A DNA stretch of 64,000 nt from Geobacteraceae bacterium (GCA_009773645.1 WSYB01000003.1:124001-188000); one strand, 5' to 3'. Counted from the first letter of the stretch, positions 16,403 through 25,474 are shown. The notes: a model not told the origin generated them from the sequence alone. Numbers and translations: made by a program.

Positions 16403-18328
16403 GTGCATGTAGTCCTCGCCGCCATTCATTCATATCCCTCCCCCCAGGCCGTCCCGTTGGCCAATGCCTTTTTAAAGGCATACCTGGCGACAGACGAAGG
16501 GCTGTCCGACAAGGTTTCGGTCGCACTGTGCGACTTGTTTGTCAGCCAGCCGACCAAAGAATGTGTCTCCGCCATTCTTGCCGAAAAACCCGACGCAGTC
16601 GGTTTTTCCATGTACCTCTGGAACAGAGGAAAATGCCTGGAAATTGCCGCTGCATTGCGCCGGGAGAAGCCGGAACTAACCGTCTTTGCCGGCGGCCCTG
16701 AACCTACCGCCGATCCGGAGGGAGTTCTCGACGGCTCTGCGCTGGATTTCATCATTACAGGTGAAGGGGAAATACCCTTTGTAGAATCGGTGGGCCGGCT
16801 TTGCGCCGGCAAAACGGCGGCAGGCATAAAAGGGGTCTCCCTTTTCGAGGCAGGAAGGTTTGTCGGCTCTCCGCCCATCCCCGTCCAACTGCTCGACACC
16901 CTGCCATCGCCCTATCTCTCCGGGTCACTGGATCCAGGCCGATACAGCGGCGTTCTCTGGCAACTTTCACGGGGATGTGACTTCGGCTGTGATTTCTGCT
17001 TCGACAATAAAGGTGGGAAAGGGGTACGCCGTTTTTCCCTGGAACGGATCGGGGAGGAACTGCGGTACCTTGCCAAAAGAGGAGTTACGCAGGTTTTCGT
17101 CCTTGACTCCACCTTTAATCAGGACGTAAAAAGGGCCAAGGAAATTCTCAGGCTCATTAAAAGGATCGCTCCTCATATTCACTTCCATTTTGAGGTGAGA
17201 AGCGAATTTATTGATATGGAAATGGCGCGCCTGTTTGCTCAGGTAAACTGTTCCCTCCAGATAGGCCTGCAAAGCGCCGACCCGCAGATACAGAAAGGGG
17301 TGGGAAGAATTTTCAACCCTGCCGAATTTTCCAATAAAGTCGCACTGCTGAATGAAACCGGAGCCGTTTTCGGGTTTGATCTTATCTACGGCCTCCCCGG
17401 CGACACGCCGGGGAGGTTTGCGGAGAGCCTCGACTATGCTGTCGGACTCTACCCCAACCATCTGGACATCTTTCCGCTGGCCGTTCTCCCCGGCACCAGG
17501 CTTGCCGACAGAGCCGGCTTTTTCGGCCTTCGCCACCGGCAGAAGCCCCCTTATACATTGCAGAGCTCGCCAACATTTCCAGCCAGGGAGATGGAAAGCG
17601 CTGCCGAGCTTGCCGCTGCCTGCGACATCTTTTACAGCCGCGGCAAAGCAGTCGCCTGGTTCAATGCAGTCATCGCTCCTCTCAAGCTTTCACCGTCGGC
17701 ATTTTTTCATGAGTTCCGGCTCTGGCTGAAGGCCGGCCTGGGCAAAGCGGTTACCGAGGCAGACCTTTCGGATCACGAAGTCTGGCAGGCGCAACATGAC
17801 TTCACCCGTCATATATTTGCAGCAAAAAGGCTCAAAAAACTCCTCCCTGCGGCGCTGGACCTGATCGACTACCACTTTTATTACGCGGCGGCCCTGCTGG
17901 CAACGCCACCTGAGCTTCCCGCCGACAGCATTCTGGAACGTACGGACCTGCTTGCGCAACCTTTCCTCCTCGCCCGATCCGCCAGGCTGGCAAGGTTCAA
18001 CTACGAGATATTCGACATCCTGGAAGCCGGGGACCTCAACCTGCGGGAATTCGCCGAATGTTTTACCCCCACCGGCTCTTTTGCGGTCATCTATCCGCGG
18101 TCCGGCGAGGTCTTCACCGAATCACTCATCGAGACCTATTTCACTCTCCTTGAGCGATTGGACGGTAAAACCACGGCAAATCATGTTATCGCCGCGCTCA
18201 GGATTCCCCCCGAAGAAGCCCGATCTTTCATGGAATTTGCGGCTGCCGAAGGCATCGTCACTCTTCCCGGCATTCAACGGGGGAACGATGTAACTTCGCA
18301 TCCTTCCTCACCGCGGTCCCTTCCTTAA
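16403..18328 (+). CDS. B12-binding-domain radical SAM protein
   Basis: A 641-residue protein with an N-terminal cobalamin-binding-like Rossmann domain (PDAVGFSMYLWNR, VFAGGPEPTADPEGVL, FIITGEGEIPF). The radical SAM core has the cluster motif SRGCDFGCDFCFDNKGG near residues 189-205. Downstream features (VFVLDSTFN, IGLQSADPQIQKGVGR, GFDLIYGLPGDTP) are typical of the BchE-like/Elp3-like fold. The C-terminal 200 residues form a helical extension with no known motif. Members carry out methylations, cyclisations or other radical reactions; the substrate is not deducible. It starts with GTG at 16403 behind GGAG. It stands alone between the glm and cbcL regions. Confidence 0.88.
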   Translation: MHVVLAAIHSYPSPQAVPLANAFLKAYLATDEGLSDKVSVALCDLFVSQPTKECVSAILAEKPDAVGFSMYLWNRGKCLEIAAALRREKPELTVFAGGPEPTADPEGVLDGSALDFIITGEGEIPFVESVGRLCAGKTAAGIKGVSLFEAGRFVGSPPIPVQLLDTLPSPYLSGSLDPGRYSGVLWQLSRGCDFGCDFCFDNKGGKGVRRFSLERIGEELRYLAKRGVTQVFVLDSTFNQDVKRAKEILRLIKRIAPHIHFHFEVRSEFIDMEMARLFAQVNCSLQIGLQSADPQIQKGVGRIFNPAEFSNKVALLNETGAVFGFDLIYGLPGDTPGRFAESLDYAVGLYPNHLDIFPLAVLPGTRLADRAGFFGLRHRQKPPYTLQSSPTFPAREMESAAELAAACDIFYSRGKAVAWFNAVIAPLKLSPSAFFHEFRLWLKAGLGKAVTEADLSDHEVWQAQHDFTRHIFAAKRLKKLLPAALDLIDYHFYYAAALLATPPELPADSILERTDLLAQPFLLARSARLARFNYEIFDILEAGDLNLREFAECFTPTGSFAVIYPRSGEVFTESLIETYFTLLERLDGKTTANHVIAALRIPPEEARSFMEFAAAEGIVTLPGIQRGNDVTSHPSSPRSLP

Positions 18329-18636
18329 CCCCTTGCCCTTTGTTTCAACCGTCCCTGTATAAAAAAATATACATTTTTATTGCTTTTTCTTTTTCAAGGT
18401 ATTAACATGGCGCGAATTTGTGTGTAAAAGGTTGATTAGCATTTTCTAAAATATTGTTTTACAATTCCCTGCACCTGTTAACCTTATTAACTACCCTGAT
18501 TATCTGCTAATTTATTGCAAATTTCACGTATCTGGCACTCGATGAACTGTTTTTGCAGCGGCAACTTTTGCCGATTTTAACACCACGTTTTTAATAAATC
18601 AGATAAGCCGTATTATTTTTCACCAGGAGGAGTTGC
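18329..18636. other. AT-rich intergenic region upstream of cbcL
   Basis: A weak hairpin (TGTATA, A6 loop, TATACA, then T5) at 18356-18378 may end the radical SAM transcript. The rest is unusually AT-rich for this window and probably holds the cbcL promoter, but no confident -10/-35 or sigma54 site was found. AGGAGG precedes the cbcL start. Confidence 0.45.
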
Positions 18637-20493
18637 ATGTTTCAGACTATTTTCCGCCTCATTCCCGTTCTTTTACTGCTTGTAGCCACCGCACGACCAG
18701 CGACGGCTGAACAGGGCCTGGCCATTGATCCGGCCACCTGCCTCGGCTGCCACAGCAACAAGATTTCCGTCGCTGCGTTTGCCGCATCGGTCCACGGCAA
18801 GAACGCCTGCACCAGCTGCCACGTGGAGATTACCGACCTGACAAAGCATATGAAGGGCGAAGTGAAGGTCGGCAAGGTACACTGCGAACGCTGCCACAAA
18901 AAGGAGACCGCCGAGCATTACAACAGCGTCCATGCACAGAAGGATGTCATGTGTGCCGACTGCCACACCGATATTCATACCCATAAGTACTGGAAAAACG
19001 ATAAGCGTATCGCCATTGCCAAATGTATCCAATGCCACGACAAGGAGTCGGTCTACCGCAACTCCGTCCACGGCAAGTCGGTGGCGGGTGGCAACATGGA
19101 CTCTGCGGCGTGCTCCGACTGTCACAACCTGCACGATATCAAGCCGCTCGGCGATCCTAAGTCCAGGGAAAACCGCGAGTTTCACACCAAAGTATGCCTG
19201 AAGTGCCACGCCGATGGGAAAATGATGGAGCGCAACAACGTGACGAATGTCGCGGTCAAGTCGTACATGGACAGCTACCACGGCAAAAACTACCGCCTCG
19301 GCTTCCCGGAAAAGGTCGCAGGATGCGCCGATTGTCATACCGCTCACTCCGTTCTCGCGGCTAAGGACCCCAATTCGAGCGTGAACCCGAAAAACCTGAC
19401 TGCCACCTGTGCCAAGTGCCATACAAAGGCGACTTCCCTCTTCACCAAGTTCTACTCCCATGGGGAACATAACGACAGAGAAAAATACCCGCTCCTCTAC
19501 TACACCTTTATGGCCATGACCGGGCTTCTGGTCAGCACCTTCGCCGTCTTCTGGCTGCATACCCTCCTCTGGATGTTCCGCGGTTTCGTGGAAAACCGCG
19601 AGAAGCAGGCCGCTCTTGAAGAGGGGCACGTGGAGCATGTAATCCCGGACGGGCATAAGCAGTATCGCCGCTTTAAACGGCGTCACGTGTTTCTCCACCT
19701 GCTGGTTATCATCAGCTTCCTCGGGCTGTCCCTGACCGGTCTCCCACTCAAGTTCAGCGACCAGCCATGGGCTAAGGTGCTGATGTCCTTGTATGGCGGC
19801 TCGGCCAACGCCGGCCTGATACACCGGTACTGTGCCGGGATTACTTTCGTCTACTTCGCCGGGGCCATCCTCCTTACCATCCACTTCCTCTTTATCCGGA
19901 AGGACCTCAAGGGGAATGTCCTCCAAAGGCTCTTTGGACCGGATTCCCTCATGCCCAACCTGCGGGACGTCCAGGACGTCGCCGGCATGGTGCGCTGGTT
20001 CCTCTTCAGAGGGCCGAAACCCACCTTTGAGCGGTGGACCTACTGGGAGAAATTCGACTTCATCGCGGTCTTCTGGGGTATGTTCGCCATCGGCGGCTCC
20101 GGCCTGATGCTGTGGTTCCCCGAATTTTTCGGCACGTTTCTCCCCGGCTGGATGTTCAACGTGGCGACCATTGTCCACTCCGATGAGGCACTGTTAGCCA
20201 CCGGCTTTATCTTCTCGGTCCACTTCTTCAACACCCACGGCCGCCCCGAAAAGTTCCCCATGGACTTCGTCATTTTCAACGGCCAGATGTCCAAGCATGA
20301 GTTCATCGAAGAGCGTGGCGATCAATGGAAACGCTACGAGGAGGAAGGGATAACCGAGCAGTTCAAGGCCCTCAAAACCAGCGGTGTTGTTTACGATTTC
20401 CTCTTAAAGGGATTCGGATTCACAGCACTCGCCATCGGCATAGGCCTCCTGATCCTGATGGTCATGGCATTCGTCGGAGGCGGAGGACATTAA
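18637..20493 (+). CDS. cbcL: Inner-membrane multiheme c / b-type cytochrome fusion (CbcL)
   Basis: CbcL-type proteins oxidise menaquinol in the inner membrane and pass electrons to periplasmic cytochromes; in Geobacter sulfurreducens CbcL is needed for respiration to low-potential acceptors. This 618-residue protein has a signal peptide (about residues 1-24). A periplasmic domain follows with nine CxxCH motifs (CLGCH, CTSCH, CERCH, CADCH, CIQCH, CSDCH, CLKCH, CADCH, CAKCH). The C-terminal part is a HydB/NarI-like dihaem b domain with several membrane helices starting near residue 285. Conserved histidines occur in HVFLHLLV, GLIHRYCAG and VHSDEALLATGFIFSVHFFNTH. Its position near glmS-glmU agrees with Geobacter gene order as I remember it. 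A terminator follows. Confidence 0.92.
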   Translation: MFQTIFRLIPVLLLLVATARPATAEQGLAIDPATCLGCHSNKISVAAFAASVHGKNACTSCHVEITDLTKHMKGEVKVGKVHCERCHKKETAEHYNSVHAQKDVMCADCHTDIHTHKYWKNDKRIAIAKCIQCHDKESVYRNSVHGKSVAGGNMDSAACSDCHNLHDIKPLGDPKSRENREFHTKVCLKCHADGKMMERNNVTNVAVKSYMDSYHGKNYRLGFPEKVAGCADCHTAHSVLAAKDPNSSVNPKNLTATCAKCHTKATSLFTKFYSHGEHNDREKYPLLYYTFMAMTGLLVSTFAVFWLHTLLWMFRGFVENREKQAALEEGHVEHVIPDGHKQYRRFKRRHVFLHLLVIISFLGLSLTGLPLKFSDQPWAKVLMSLYGGSANAGLIHRYCAGITFVYFAGAILLTIHFLFIRKDLKGNVLQRLFGPDSLMPNLRDVQDVAGMVRWFLFRGPKPTFERWTYWEKFDFIAVFWGMFAIGGSGLMLWFPEFFGTFLPGWMFNVATIVHSDEALLATGFIFSVHFFNTHGRPEKFPMDFVIFNGQMSKHEFIEERGDQWKRYEEEGITEQFKALKTSGVVYDFLLKGFGFTALAIGIGLLILMVMAFVGGGGH

Positions 20494-20510
20494 GCGCCGA
20501 CCTGCATGAC

Positions 20511-20549
20511 AAAAAAAAGGGGTTGCCGTAGCGGCAGCCCCTTTTTTTA
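20511..20549 (+). terminator. Rho-independent terminator after cbcL
   Basis: The stem AAAGGGGTTGCCG against CGGCAGCCCCTTT has a TAG loop and is followed by T7. An A-run on the left makes it potentially bidirectional. Confidence 0.93.
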
Positions 20550-20671
20550 TTCGTTTTGTCAGTGGGGTCCCCTCGCGGTTGCCTTTAATCAACCCCTTTG
20601 AATTGACGATACCTCTATCGCTGCTACAATGGTGGGAAAACTGACATGAGATGACAGGAAGGAGTGCACCC

Positions 20672-20944
20672 ATGCTTACCATGCAGGAGGTCAAGAACCA
20701 CTACTTTTTCACCGAGGAGAACGCTGAGACCCTGAAGTCGCTACTTCCTCTCGCCGAGGCAAACGGGGATCTGTTCATGGAGGAATTCTACGACGGGGAC
20801 CCCGGCCTTCCCACCCCGGAAGAGATAAAAAGCGTGGAAATGTACGAACTATTTGGCGCTATAATGGTTGGGATTTCGCCGTTTGTCCTTTTCTGGATAC
20901 TGAACAAGATATTTCCCGTTTTCTCGTACAGGGATACCCGTTGA
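20672..20944 (+). CDS. Small membrane protein with protoglobin-like N-terminus
   Basis: A 90-residue protein. Its first 40 residues (HYFFTEENAETLKSLLPLAE, then a FMEEFYDG segment) resemble the first helices of protoglobin or globin-coupled-sensor domains. The haem-binding core is absent; instead there is one predicted membrane helix (GAIMVGISPFVLFWILNKIF) close to the C-terminus. The start at 20672 has AAGGAG seven bases upstream. It follows the cbcL terminator by about 120 bp and precedes ppc. The globin resemblance could be chance in a short helical protein. No function is assigned. Confidence 0.7.
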   Translation: MLTMQEVKNHYFFTEENAETLKSLLPLAEANGDLFMEEFYDGDPGLPTPEEIKSVEMYELFGAIMVGISPFVLFWILNKIFPVFSYRDTR

Positions 20945-20989
20945 CCTTTCATCGGTGGGAATGCAGCTTTACACGAAAGGAATGAATGT

Positions 20990-23788
20990 ATGGCGGAGAG
21001 TGAACTGTTCTGGAAGGTCGGCGATCAAGCCGTACGGCTGAACGAACTCATGACCTTCGACCCCGCGCTGAAGGACGTCCCGCTTCGGCGTGATGTCCGC
21101 TCTCTTGGTCGTCTGCTGGGAGAAGTGATAAAGGAGCAGGAGGGAGAGGCGGTATACGAAGCCGAGGAGGAGCTCCGCCGGCTGGCGATCAGCCACCGGG
21201 CGCTCACCGACCAGATGGAGGAAGTGAACATCGATCTTCCCGCCGAACATGAGCTTCAGGAGCAGGCAAACCGGATCGTACGGGCGATGACCGTGGCCGA
21301 AGCCTACCGGATTGTCAAGGCGTTCGGGACATTCTTCGAGCTTACCAATCTGGCGGAAACCAATCATCGCATGCGGAGGCGCAGGGCGGCACAGCTTTCC
21401 CCGGACGCTCCCGTGAAGCCCGGTTCAATGTTCGGCACCCTGAAGCGGATGCGCGATGCGGGGATCACCGCCGAAAAAGCCCTTGAGTGGCTTCGTCAGG
21501 TGGAAGTGATGCCGGTGTTCACTGCCCACCCGACCGAGGTTGCGCGGCGCGTCGTCCTCTTCAAGCGACGCCGTATCGCCCGGGGAATGGACGGTCTCGA
21601 CCGGCTCCCCCTGACCGATGACGGGGCCGCCAGGGGGCAGGAAGCCATTTTGGCGGAAATCACGGCCCTCTGGCAGACGGACGAGGTACGTCACCGCAAG
21701 TTGAGCGTCGACGACGAGATCAGAATGGGGCTTGACCATTACCCTGACTCCCTGATCGCCCCCCTTTCGGTTTTTTACGAAGAACTGGCGGCGGAGTTCC
21801 GTCAGGTTTACGGTGTGGAATGTACCGCCTCCGATTTTCCGACGGTGATCCGCTTTGGTTCCTGGATCGGCGGAGACCGGGACGGTAATCCCAACGTGAC
21901 GGCCGACTCCACCATGACCGCCCTGGAAGCTGCCAGGGAAACGATCCTTGCCCATTACCTCGATGCCGTTGAAGAGCTGAAAGAACTCCTTACGCCATCA
22001 ACGAATCGGGTGGCTGTGTCAGCGGAGAATCGGGACGCGCTGAACCGTTACGCTGTTACCCTGACCGCGGCCGTTCCGGAAACCGAGATCTACCCGGTAT
22101 GCGAGCCGTACCGGAAGTTCCTCGGCTTCGTTCATTATCGCCTGAAGAGTACCCGTATCGGGCCGGACCATAAGGATGCCTATCCCGATGCCGGTTCATT
22201 TGCCGCAGACCTCCTCCTTGTGCGGAAGAGCCTTGCCGAGGGGGGGGGAGAACGGCTGGCCCGCCGTTATGTCGACCCGCTCCTGAGGCAGGTGGACACC
22301 TTCGGCTTTCATCTCCACAGCCTCGATATCAGGCAGCATGCCCGCCTTCATGCAAAGGCGGTGGCCGAATTGGCCGCAGGCGCCGCTACGTGCGGAAACA
22401 GCCCGTGCGTCCTTCCCCCTCCTCCCTCCGTAGAGACCACTGACCTTCTCGACACGCTCCGCGCCATAGCGGAACTGAAGCGGCGCTACCCCCCCGAGGC
22501 GATCAGAACCTACGTAATCAGCGGCGCCAGTTCGGTACAGGATACTCTTTCCCTGCTCCGGCTCATGGAACTCTGCGGAATCCGCGTTGCCGCATCGCCG
22601 GACGGAAAAGACCCGGGAGTGATGCCGGTTCCGCTCTTCGAATCGATCGAAGACCTGCGCAATGCCCCGCAAATCTGCCGTGCCCTCTGGTGCTCGCCTG
22701 AGTACGCACCATTCATCGATTCGTGGGGGCGCCGGCAGGAGGTCATGCTCGGCTATTCGGATTCCAACAAGGATGGAGGGATGTTCACCGGCACGTGGGA
22801 GATATACAAGGCCCATCGCGCCCTGCATCGGGTCGCTGACGAGTGCGGGGTACGCCTGCGCCTCTTCCACGGGCGCGGCGGCACGGTAGGGAGGGGTGGC
22901 GGGCCCACCCATCGGGCGATTATCGCCCAGCCGGCCGCCGCATTCTCCGGTTCGATCAAGATCACCGAGCAGGGGGAGGTCATCAACTGGAAATACTCCC
23001 ACCCGATGCTCGCGAAACGGAACCTTGAGCTGATGGTTGCAGCTTCCCTGGAGGCGCTGGCGCATACCGGTCTCGTGGAGACAAAAGCCGACGCGGCGTG
23101 GGAGGAGGCGCTGAAGGAGATGTCGGGGAGCGCTTTCTCCTTCTATCGGGAGAGGATAATCGACAACCCCGATATTATACCCTATTTTGAGCAGGCCACA
23201 CCGGTCCTGGAGTTCGAACTTGCCAAGATCGGCTCCCGCCCGGCACGCCGTGCGCAGAGCCATGATCTCTCGGAACTTCGGGCCATCCCGTGGGGATTCG
23301 GCTGGATGCAGAGCCGGCATGTGATCCCTGGCTGGTTCGGGGTCGGCTTTGCTCTCGAACGCTTCGCCGCCCAGGGAAAAGAGAACGGGGAACTCCTCAC
23401 GACCATGATGCGCCGCTTTCCCTTCTTTTTCGACCTGATCAGGAACGTGGAACTCGCCCTTACCAAGGTTGACCTTCCCCTGGCCCGGCTTTACGCCTCT
23501 CTTGTGACCGACAGCCTCCTCCGGGAGAGGGTCTTTACCATGATCGTCGAGGAATACCAGCGCACCAGAAGAATGGTCCTGACGGTAACCGGTCAGTCGC
23601 GGCTTCTGGAAAAGAACCCGACACTGGCCCGTTCCATTCGCTTGAGGAACCCCTACGTCGACCCCCTGAGCATGATCCAGATCGAACTCCTGCGGCGCAA
23701 GCGCAGGGGGGAAGAGGGTGAGGAGCTGAACTACGTCCTGGCGGCGACTATCAACGGAATTGCCGCAGGGCTCAGGAACACTGGGTGA
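20990..23788 (+). CDS. ppc: Phosphoenolpyruvate carboxylase
   Basis: PEPC adds bicarbonate to phosphoenolpyruvate to form oxaloacetate, refilling the TCA cycle. The 932-residue protein has both family signatures: VFTAHPTEVARR with the catalytic His near residue 180, and VMLGYSDSNKDGG with the catalytic Lys near residue 590. The glycine-rich loop FHGRGGTVGRGGGPTHRA is also present. It ends in a TINGIAAGLRNTG tail as bacterial enzymes do. Length and motifs match a full enzyme. A hairpin terminator lies just after the stop. Confidence 0.97.
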   Translation: MAESELFWKVGDQAVRLNELMTFDPALKDVPLRRDVRSLGRLLGEVIKEQEGEAVYEAEEELRRLAISHRALTDQMEEVNIDLPAEHELQEQANRIVRAMTVAEAYRIVKAFGTFFELTNLAETNHRMRRRRAAQLSPDAPVKPGSMFGTLKRMRDAGITAEKALEWLRQVEVMPVFTAHPTEVARRVVLFKRRRIARGMDGLDRLPLTDDGAARGQEAILAEITALWQTDEVRHRKLSVDDEIRMGLDHYPDSLIAPLSVFYEELAAEFRQVYGVECTASDFPTVIRFGSWIGGDRDGNPNVTADSTMTALEAARETILAHYLDAVEELKELLTPSTNRVAVSAENRDALNRYAVTLTAAVPETEIYPVCEPYRKFLGFVHYRLKSTRIGPDHKDAYPDAGSFAADLLLVRKSLAEGGGERLARRYVDPLLRQVDTFGFHLHSLDIRQHARLHAKAVAELAAGAATCGNSPCVLPPPPSVETTDLLDTLRAIAELKRRYPPEAIRTYVISGASSVQDTLSLLRLMELCGIRVAASPDGKDPGVMPVPLFESIEDLRNAPQICRALWCSPEYAPFIDSWGRRQEVMLGYSDSNKDGGMFTGTWEIYKAHRALHRVADECGVRLRLFHGRGGTVGRGGGPTHRAIIAQPAAAFSGSIKITEQGEVINWKYSHPMLAKRNLELMVAASLEALAHTGLVETKADAAWEEALKEMSGSAFSFYRERIIDNPDIIPYFEQATPVLEFELAKIGSRPARRAQSHDLSELRAIPWGFGWMQSRHVIPGWFGVGFALERFAAQGKENGELLTTMMRRFPFFFDLIRNVELALTKVDLPLARLYASLVTDSLLRERVFTMIVEEYQRTRRMVLTVTGQSRLLEKNPTLARSIRLRNPYVDPLSMIQIELLRRKRRGEEGEELNYVLAATINGIAAGLRNTG

Positions 23789-23801
23789 GGGGAAGATGGC
23801 T

Positions 23802-23836
23802 GGCCGCTTCCCATGGCTGAAGCGGCCTTTTCGTTT
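23802..23836 (+). terminator. Rho-independent terminator after ppc
   Basis: The stem GGCCGCTTC against GAAGCGGCC has an 8-nt loop and is followed by TTTTCGTTTT. Confidence 0.9.
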
Positions 23837-23925
23837 TGTGCGCCCGTGCAGCGGCCGGTTTACGGCCCGTCGCGCGGGGCATGGTGCCGACATAGCTCCC
23901 CTCGCTGTCGCGGATCGGGTAAGGC

Positions 23926-23975
23926 ATGTGTATGAAAGGGTAACGTCCAGAGGAAATTACCCTTTTCATGTACAT
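23926..23975. repeat. Long imperfect inverted repeat (possible hairpin)
   Basis: ATGTGTATGAAAGGGTAA on the left pairs with TTACCCTTTTCATGTACAT on the right around a 10-13-nt loop. It lies in the 310-bp gap between ppc and the toxin-antitoxin cluster and marks the left edge of the accessory region. No T-run follows, so it is not an obvious terminator. Confidence 0.55.
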
Positions 23976-24008
23976 CTTTAAGGGGGGGGGTGTCACCGGA
24001 ATTCGCAG

Positions 24009-24036
24009 TTGACTGCTGACGAGTTTTACGTATAAT
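24009..24036 (+). promoter_or_regulatory. Sigma70 promoter of the VapC-type operon
   Basis: TTGACT (24009-24014), a 16-bp spacer and a perfect TATAAT (24031-24036) lie about 60 bp before the PIN-domain gene. The remainder of the 23837-24098 gap shows nothing else recognisable apart from the inverted repeat. Confidence 0.65.
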
Positions 24037-24098
24037 GATAGCATAATGCAGTCAAATTGTGATTGCACATCCGGCATGCAGGATGGCAAAGGGGCCGC

Positions 24099-24494
24099 AT
24101 GAAGCGCATAATTGTGGACACGAACTTTTACGCAGCGTTCAAGAGGAACGACACTGCTGCCGTTAATATCCTGCGGCGGGCCGACTTTGTTGGTGTCAAC
24201 GCGGTCATTCTGGGAGAGCTGCTTGCCGGTTTTCGCTGCGGCAGCCGGGAGGAGCAGAACCGTCAAGAGCTGGACCAGTTTCTTGATTCACCACGGGTCG
24301 ATGTACTCTTAATAGACGATGAAACCGCCGAGTTTTATGCACTGGTTTTCCAGGAGTTGAAACAGAAGGGGCGGCCTATACCGTCGAACGACCTCTGGCT
24401 GGCGGCCTCTGCCCTGCAGCACGGCTTGGCGCTGGCGACCTATGATGACCATTTCAGCCATATCAGCGGCCTGCTGCTGGCGCACAGGGTATAA
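24099..24494 (+). CDS. vapC: PIN-domain ribonuclease toxin (VapC-like)
   Basis: A 131-residue PIN-domain protein. The acidic metal-binding residues appear in IIVDTNFYAAF (first Asp), NAVILGELLAGF (Glu), PSNDLWLAASALQHG (Asp) and ATYDDHF (Asp). VapC toxins cut specific tRNAs or rRNA and are held inactive by a partner antitoxin. The start at 24099 is preferred to a TTG frame from 24063 because MKRIIVDTN is the usual N-terminus and AGGGG lies upstream. The likely antitoxin follows 15 bp downstream, the reverse of the commonest vapBC order. Confidence 0.88.
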   Translation: MKRIIVDTNFYAAFKRNDTAAVNILRRADFVGVNAVILGELLAGFRCGSREEQNRQELDQFLDSPRVDVLLIDDETAEFYALVFQELKQKGRPIPSNDLWLAASALQHGLALATYDDHFSHISGLLLAHRV

Positions 24495-24509
24495 ATGTAA
24501 GGAGCACCT

Positions 24510-24767
24510 ATGGCAACCATGACTTTGCGTGGGATAGACGAAAGAATCGCTGCAGCTCTCAAAGAAAAGGCCCGGAAGGAAGGGACCAGCGTCAATGCCC
24601 TTATGTTACGGGTTCTCAAGGAGTCGCTGGGGATCGAGAAGAAGAAGCGGAGCGTAGTCTACGACGACCTTGACCAGTTGGCCGGCACCTGGAGCAAAAA
24701 GGACGCGGCCGAATTCGAGCAGGCCACCGCCGTGTTCGAGAAGGTGGACGAGGAAATGTGGAAATAG
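24510..24767 (+). CDS. vapB: Ribbon-helix-helix antitoxin (VapB/FitA-like)
   Basis: An 85-residue protein. The first 45 residues are a ribbon-helix-helix DNA-binding domain (MATMTLRGIDERIAAALKEK, then EGTSVNALMLRVLKESLG). The C-terminal half (YDDLDQLAGTWSKKDAAEF, ending DEEMWK) is the acidic-aromatic toxin-binding tail seen in FitA-type antitoxins. It should bind and block the upstream PIN toxin and repress the shared promoter. AAGGAG precedes its ATG. The pair is complete and appears functional. Confidence 0.85.
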   Translation: MATMTLRGIDERIAAALKEKARKEGTSVNALMLRVLKESLGIEKKKRSVVYDDLDQLAGTWSKKDAAEFEQATAVFEKVDEEMWK

Positions 24768-24785
24768 TGGAGGGCAAGAATTGTT

Positions 24786-25091
24786 TTACGCCGCTCTTTT
24801 CAATGGCTTTATTTCTTTTTCCAACTTGTCTGCAATGGCATCACGTGCCACTTCAAGGTCGTATCTGGCTTGCAGGTTGATCCAAAGCTGTGCGGTCGTC
24901 CCGAAATAACGGCCGAGACGAAGAGCTGTATCAGCAGAAATGCCGCGCTTTTCCAGTACGATCTCGTTAATTCGCCGCGCCGGAACATGGATTTCCTTGG
25001 CAAGTCGGTATTGGCTTATGCCCAGAGGAATCAGAAACTCCTCGCGCAAGATTTCACCGGGATGAATGGGGGGAAAATCTCTCTTGCTCAT
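24786..25091 (-). CDS. higA: HigA-family antitoxin (XRE helix-turn-helix)
   Basis: A 101-residue antitoxin of the HigA/COG3093 type. It opens with FPPIHPGEILREEFLIPLGI, the family hallmark, and continues through a helix-turn-helix (SQYRLAKEIHVPARRINEIV) to TALRLGRYFGTTAQLWINLQ. It neutralises HigB and represses the operon. It lies 11 bp downstream of higB on the minus strand and converges with the VapB-like gene, only 18 bp away, so two toxin-antitoxin systems meet tail to tail. Confidence 0.93.
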   Translation of the reverse strand: MSKRDFPPIHPGEILREEFLIPLGISQYRLAKEIHVPARRINEIVLEKRGISADTALRLGRYFGTTAQLWINLQARYDLEVARDAIADKLEKEIKPLKRAA

Positions 25092-25102
25092 AATAAAACT
25101 CC

Positions 25103-25384
25103 TTAGTGGTAGTCCACGATTTCGACATCGTATGCATTATTGTCGCGCCACACAAAACATATCCGCCACTGGTCGTTGATGCGAATGCTATGCTGCCCGG
25201 CATGATCATCCCTTAAAGCCTCCAGACGGTTCCCGGGCGGAGAGCGCAAGTCTTCAAGCTCTCCAGCACTGTCCAAATAGTCCAGTTTTCGTGCGGCAAT
25301 TCGCTGTATCGACTGTGGTAAACCGGAAGAAAACTTGCCGTTGAATATTTTTTCAGTTTCTTTGCATTTAAATGAATTGATCAC
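25103..25384 (-). CDS. higB: HigB/RelE-superfamily mRNA interferase toxin
   Basis: A 93-residue toxin when started from GTG at 25384, giving the normal HigB N-terminus INSFKCKETEKIFNGKFS. Downstream, PPGNRLEALRDDHAGQHSIR and NDQWRICFVWRDNNAYDVEI match the RelE-like fold that cleaves ribosome-bound mRNA. The longer frames from 25411 or 25420 would run through a strong promoter (TTGACG-N17-TAATAT), which argues against them. With that promoter the transcript would begin essentially at the GTG, so the mRNA may be leaderless. The toxin-first order is normal for higBA. Confidence 0.9.
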   Translation of the reverse strand: MINSFKCKETEKIFNGKFSSGLPQSIQRIAARKLDYLDSAGELEDLRSPPGNRLEALRDDHAGQHSIRINDQWRICFVWRDNNAYDVEIVDYH

Positions 25385-25391
25385 TGGTAAA

Positions 25392-25426
25392 ATATTAACG
25401 CGAGCCGCCATTAACGTCAAGCGTTA
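25392..25426 (-). promoter_or_regulatory. higBA promoter with overlapping palindromic operator
   Basis: On the minus strand TTGACG (25415-25420), a 17-bp spacer and TAATAT (25392-25397) form a near-consensus sigma70 promoter. A palindrome TAACG-TCAAG-CGTTA (25412-25426) covers the -35 box, the expected place for HigA binding. The predicted +1 falls at or beside the GTG start of higB. Confidence 0.65.
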
Positions 25427-25474
25427 TTATGAGGATTAATTTGCCGAACGACCTTGCATTTTACGCCGAGCAAC

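Noticed and set aside
18528-18560. Sigma54-like TGGCAC ... TTTGCA upstream of cbcL
   Set aside because: The GG and GC dinucleotides are 19 bases apart instead of about 10, so the site cannot be a -24/-12 promoter.
18673-20178. A 501-codon minus-strand frame antisense to cbcL
   Set aside because: The cytochrome reading on the plus strand has nine CxxCH motifs and membrane helices; the antisense product has no known features.
22196-23893. A 565-codon minus-strand frame antisense to ppc
   Set aside because: It is the mirror of a highly conserved enzyme gene, with Arg/Pro/Gly-rich, domain-free translation.
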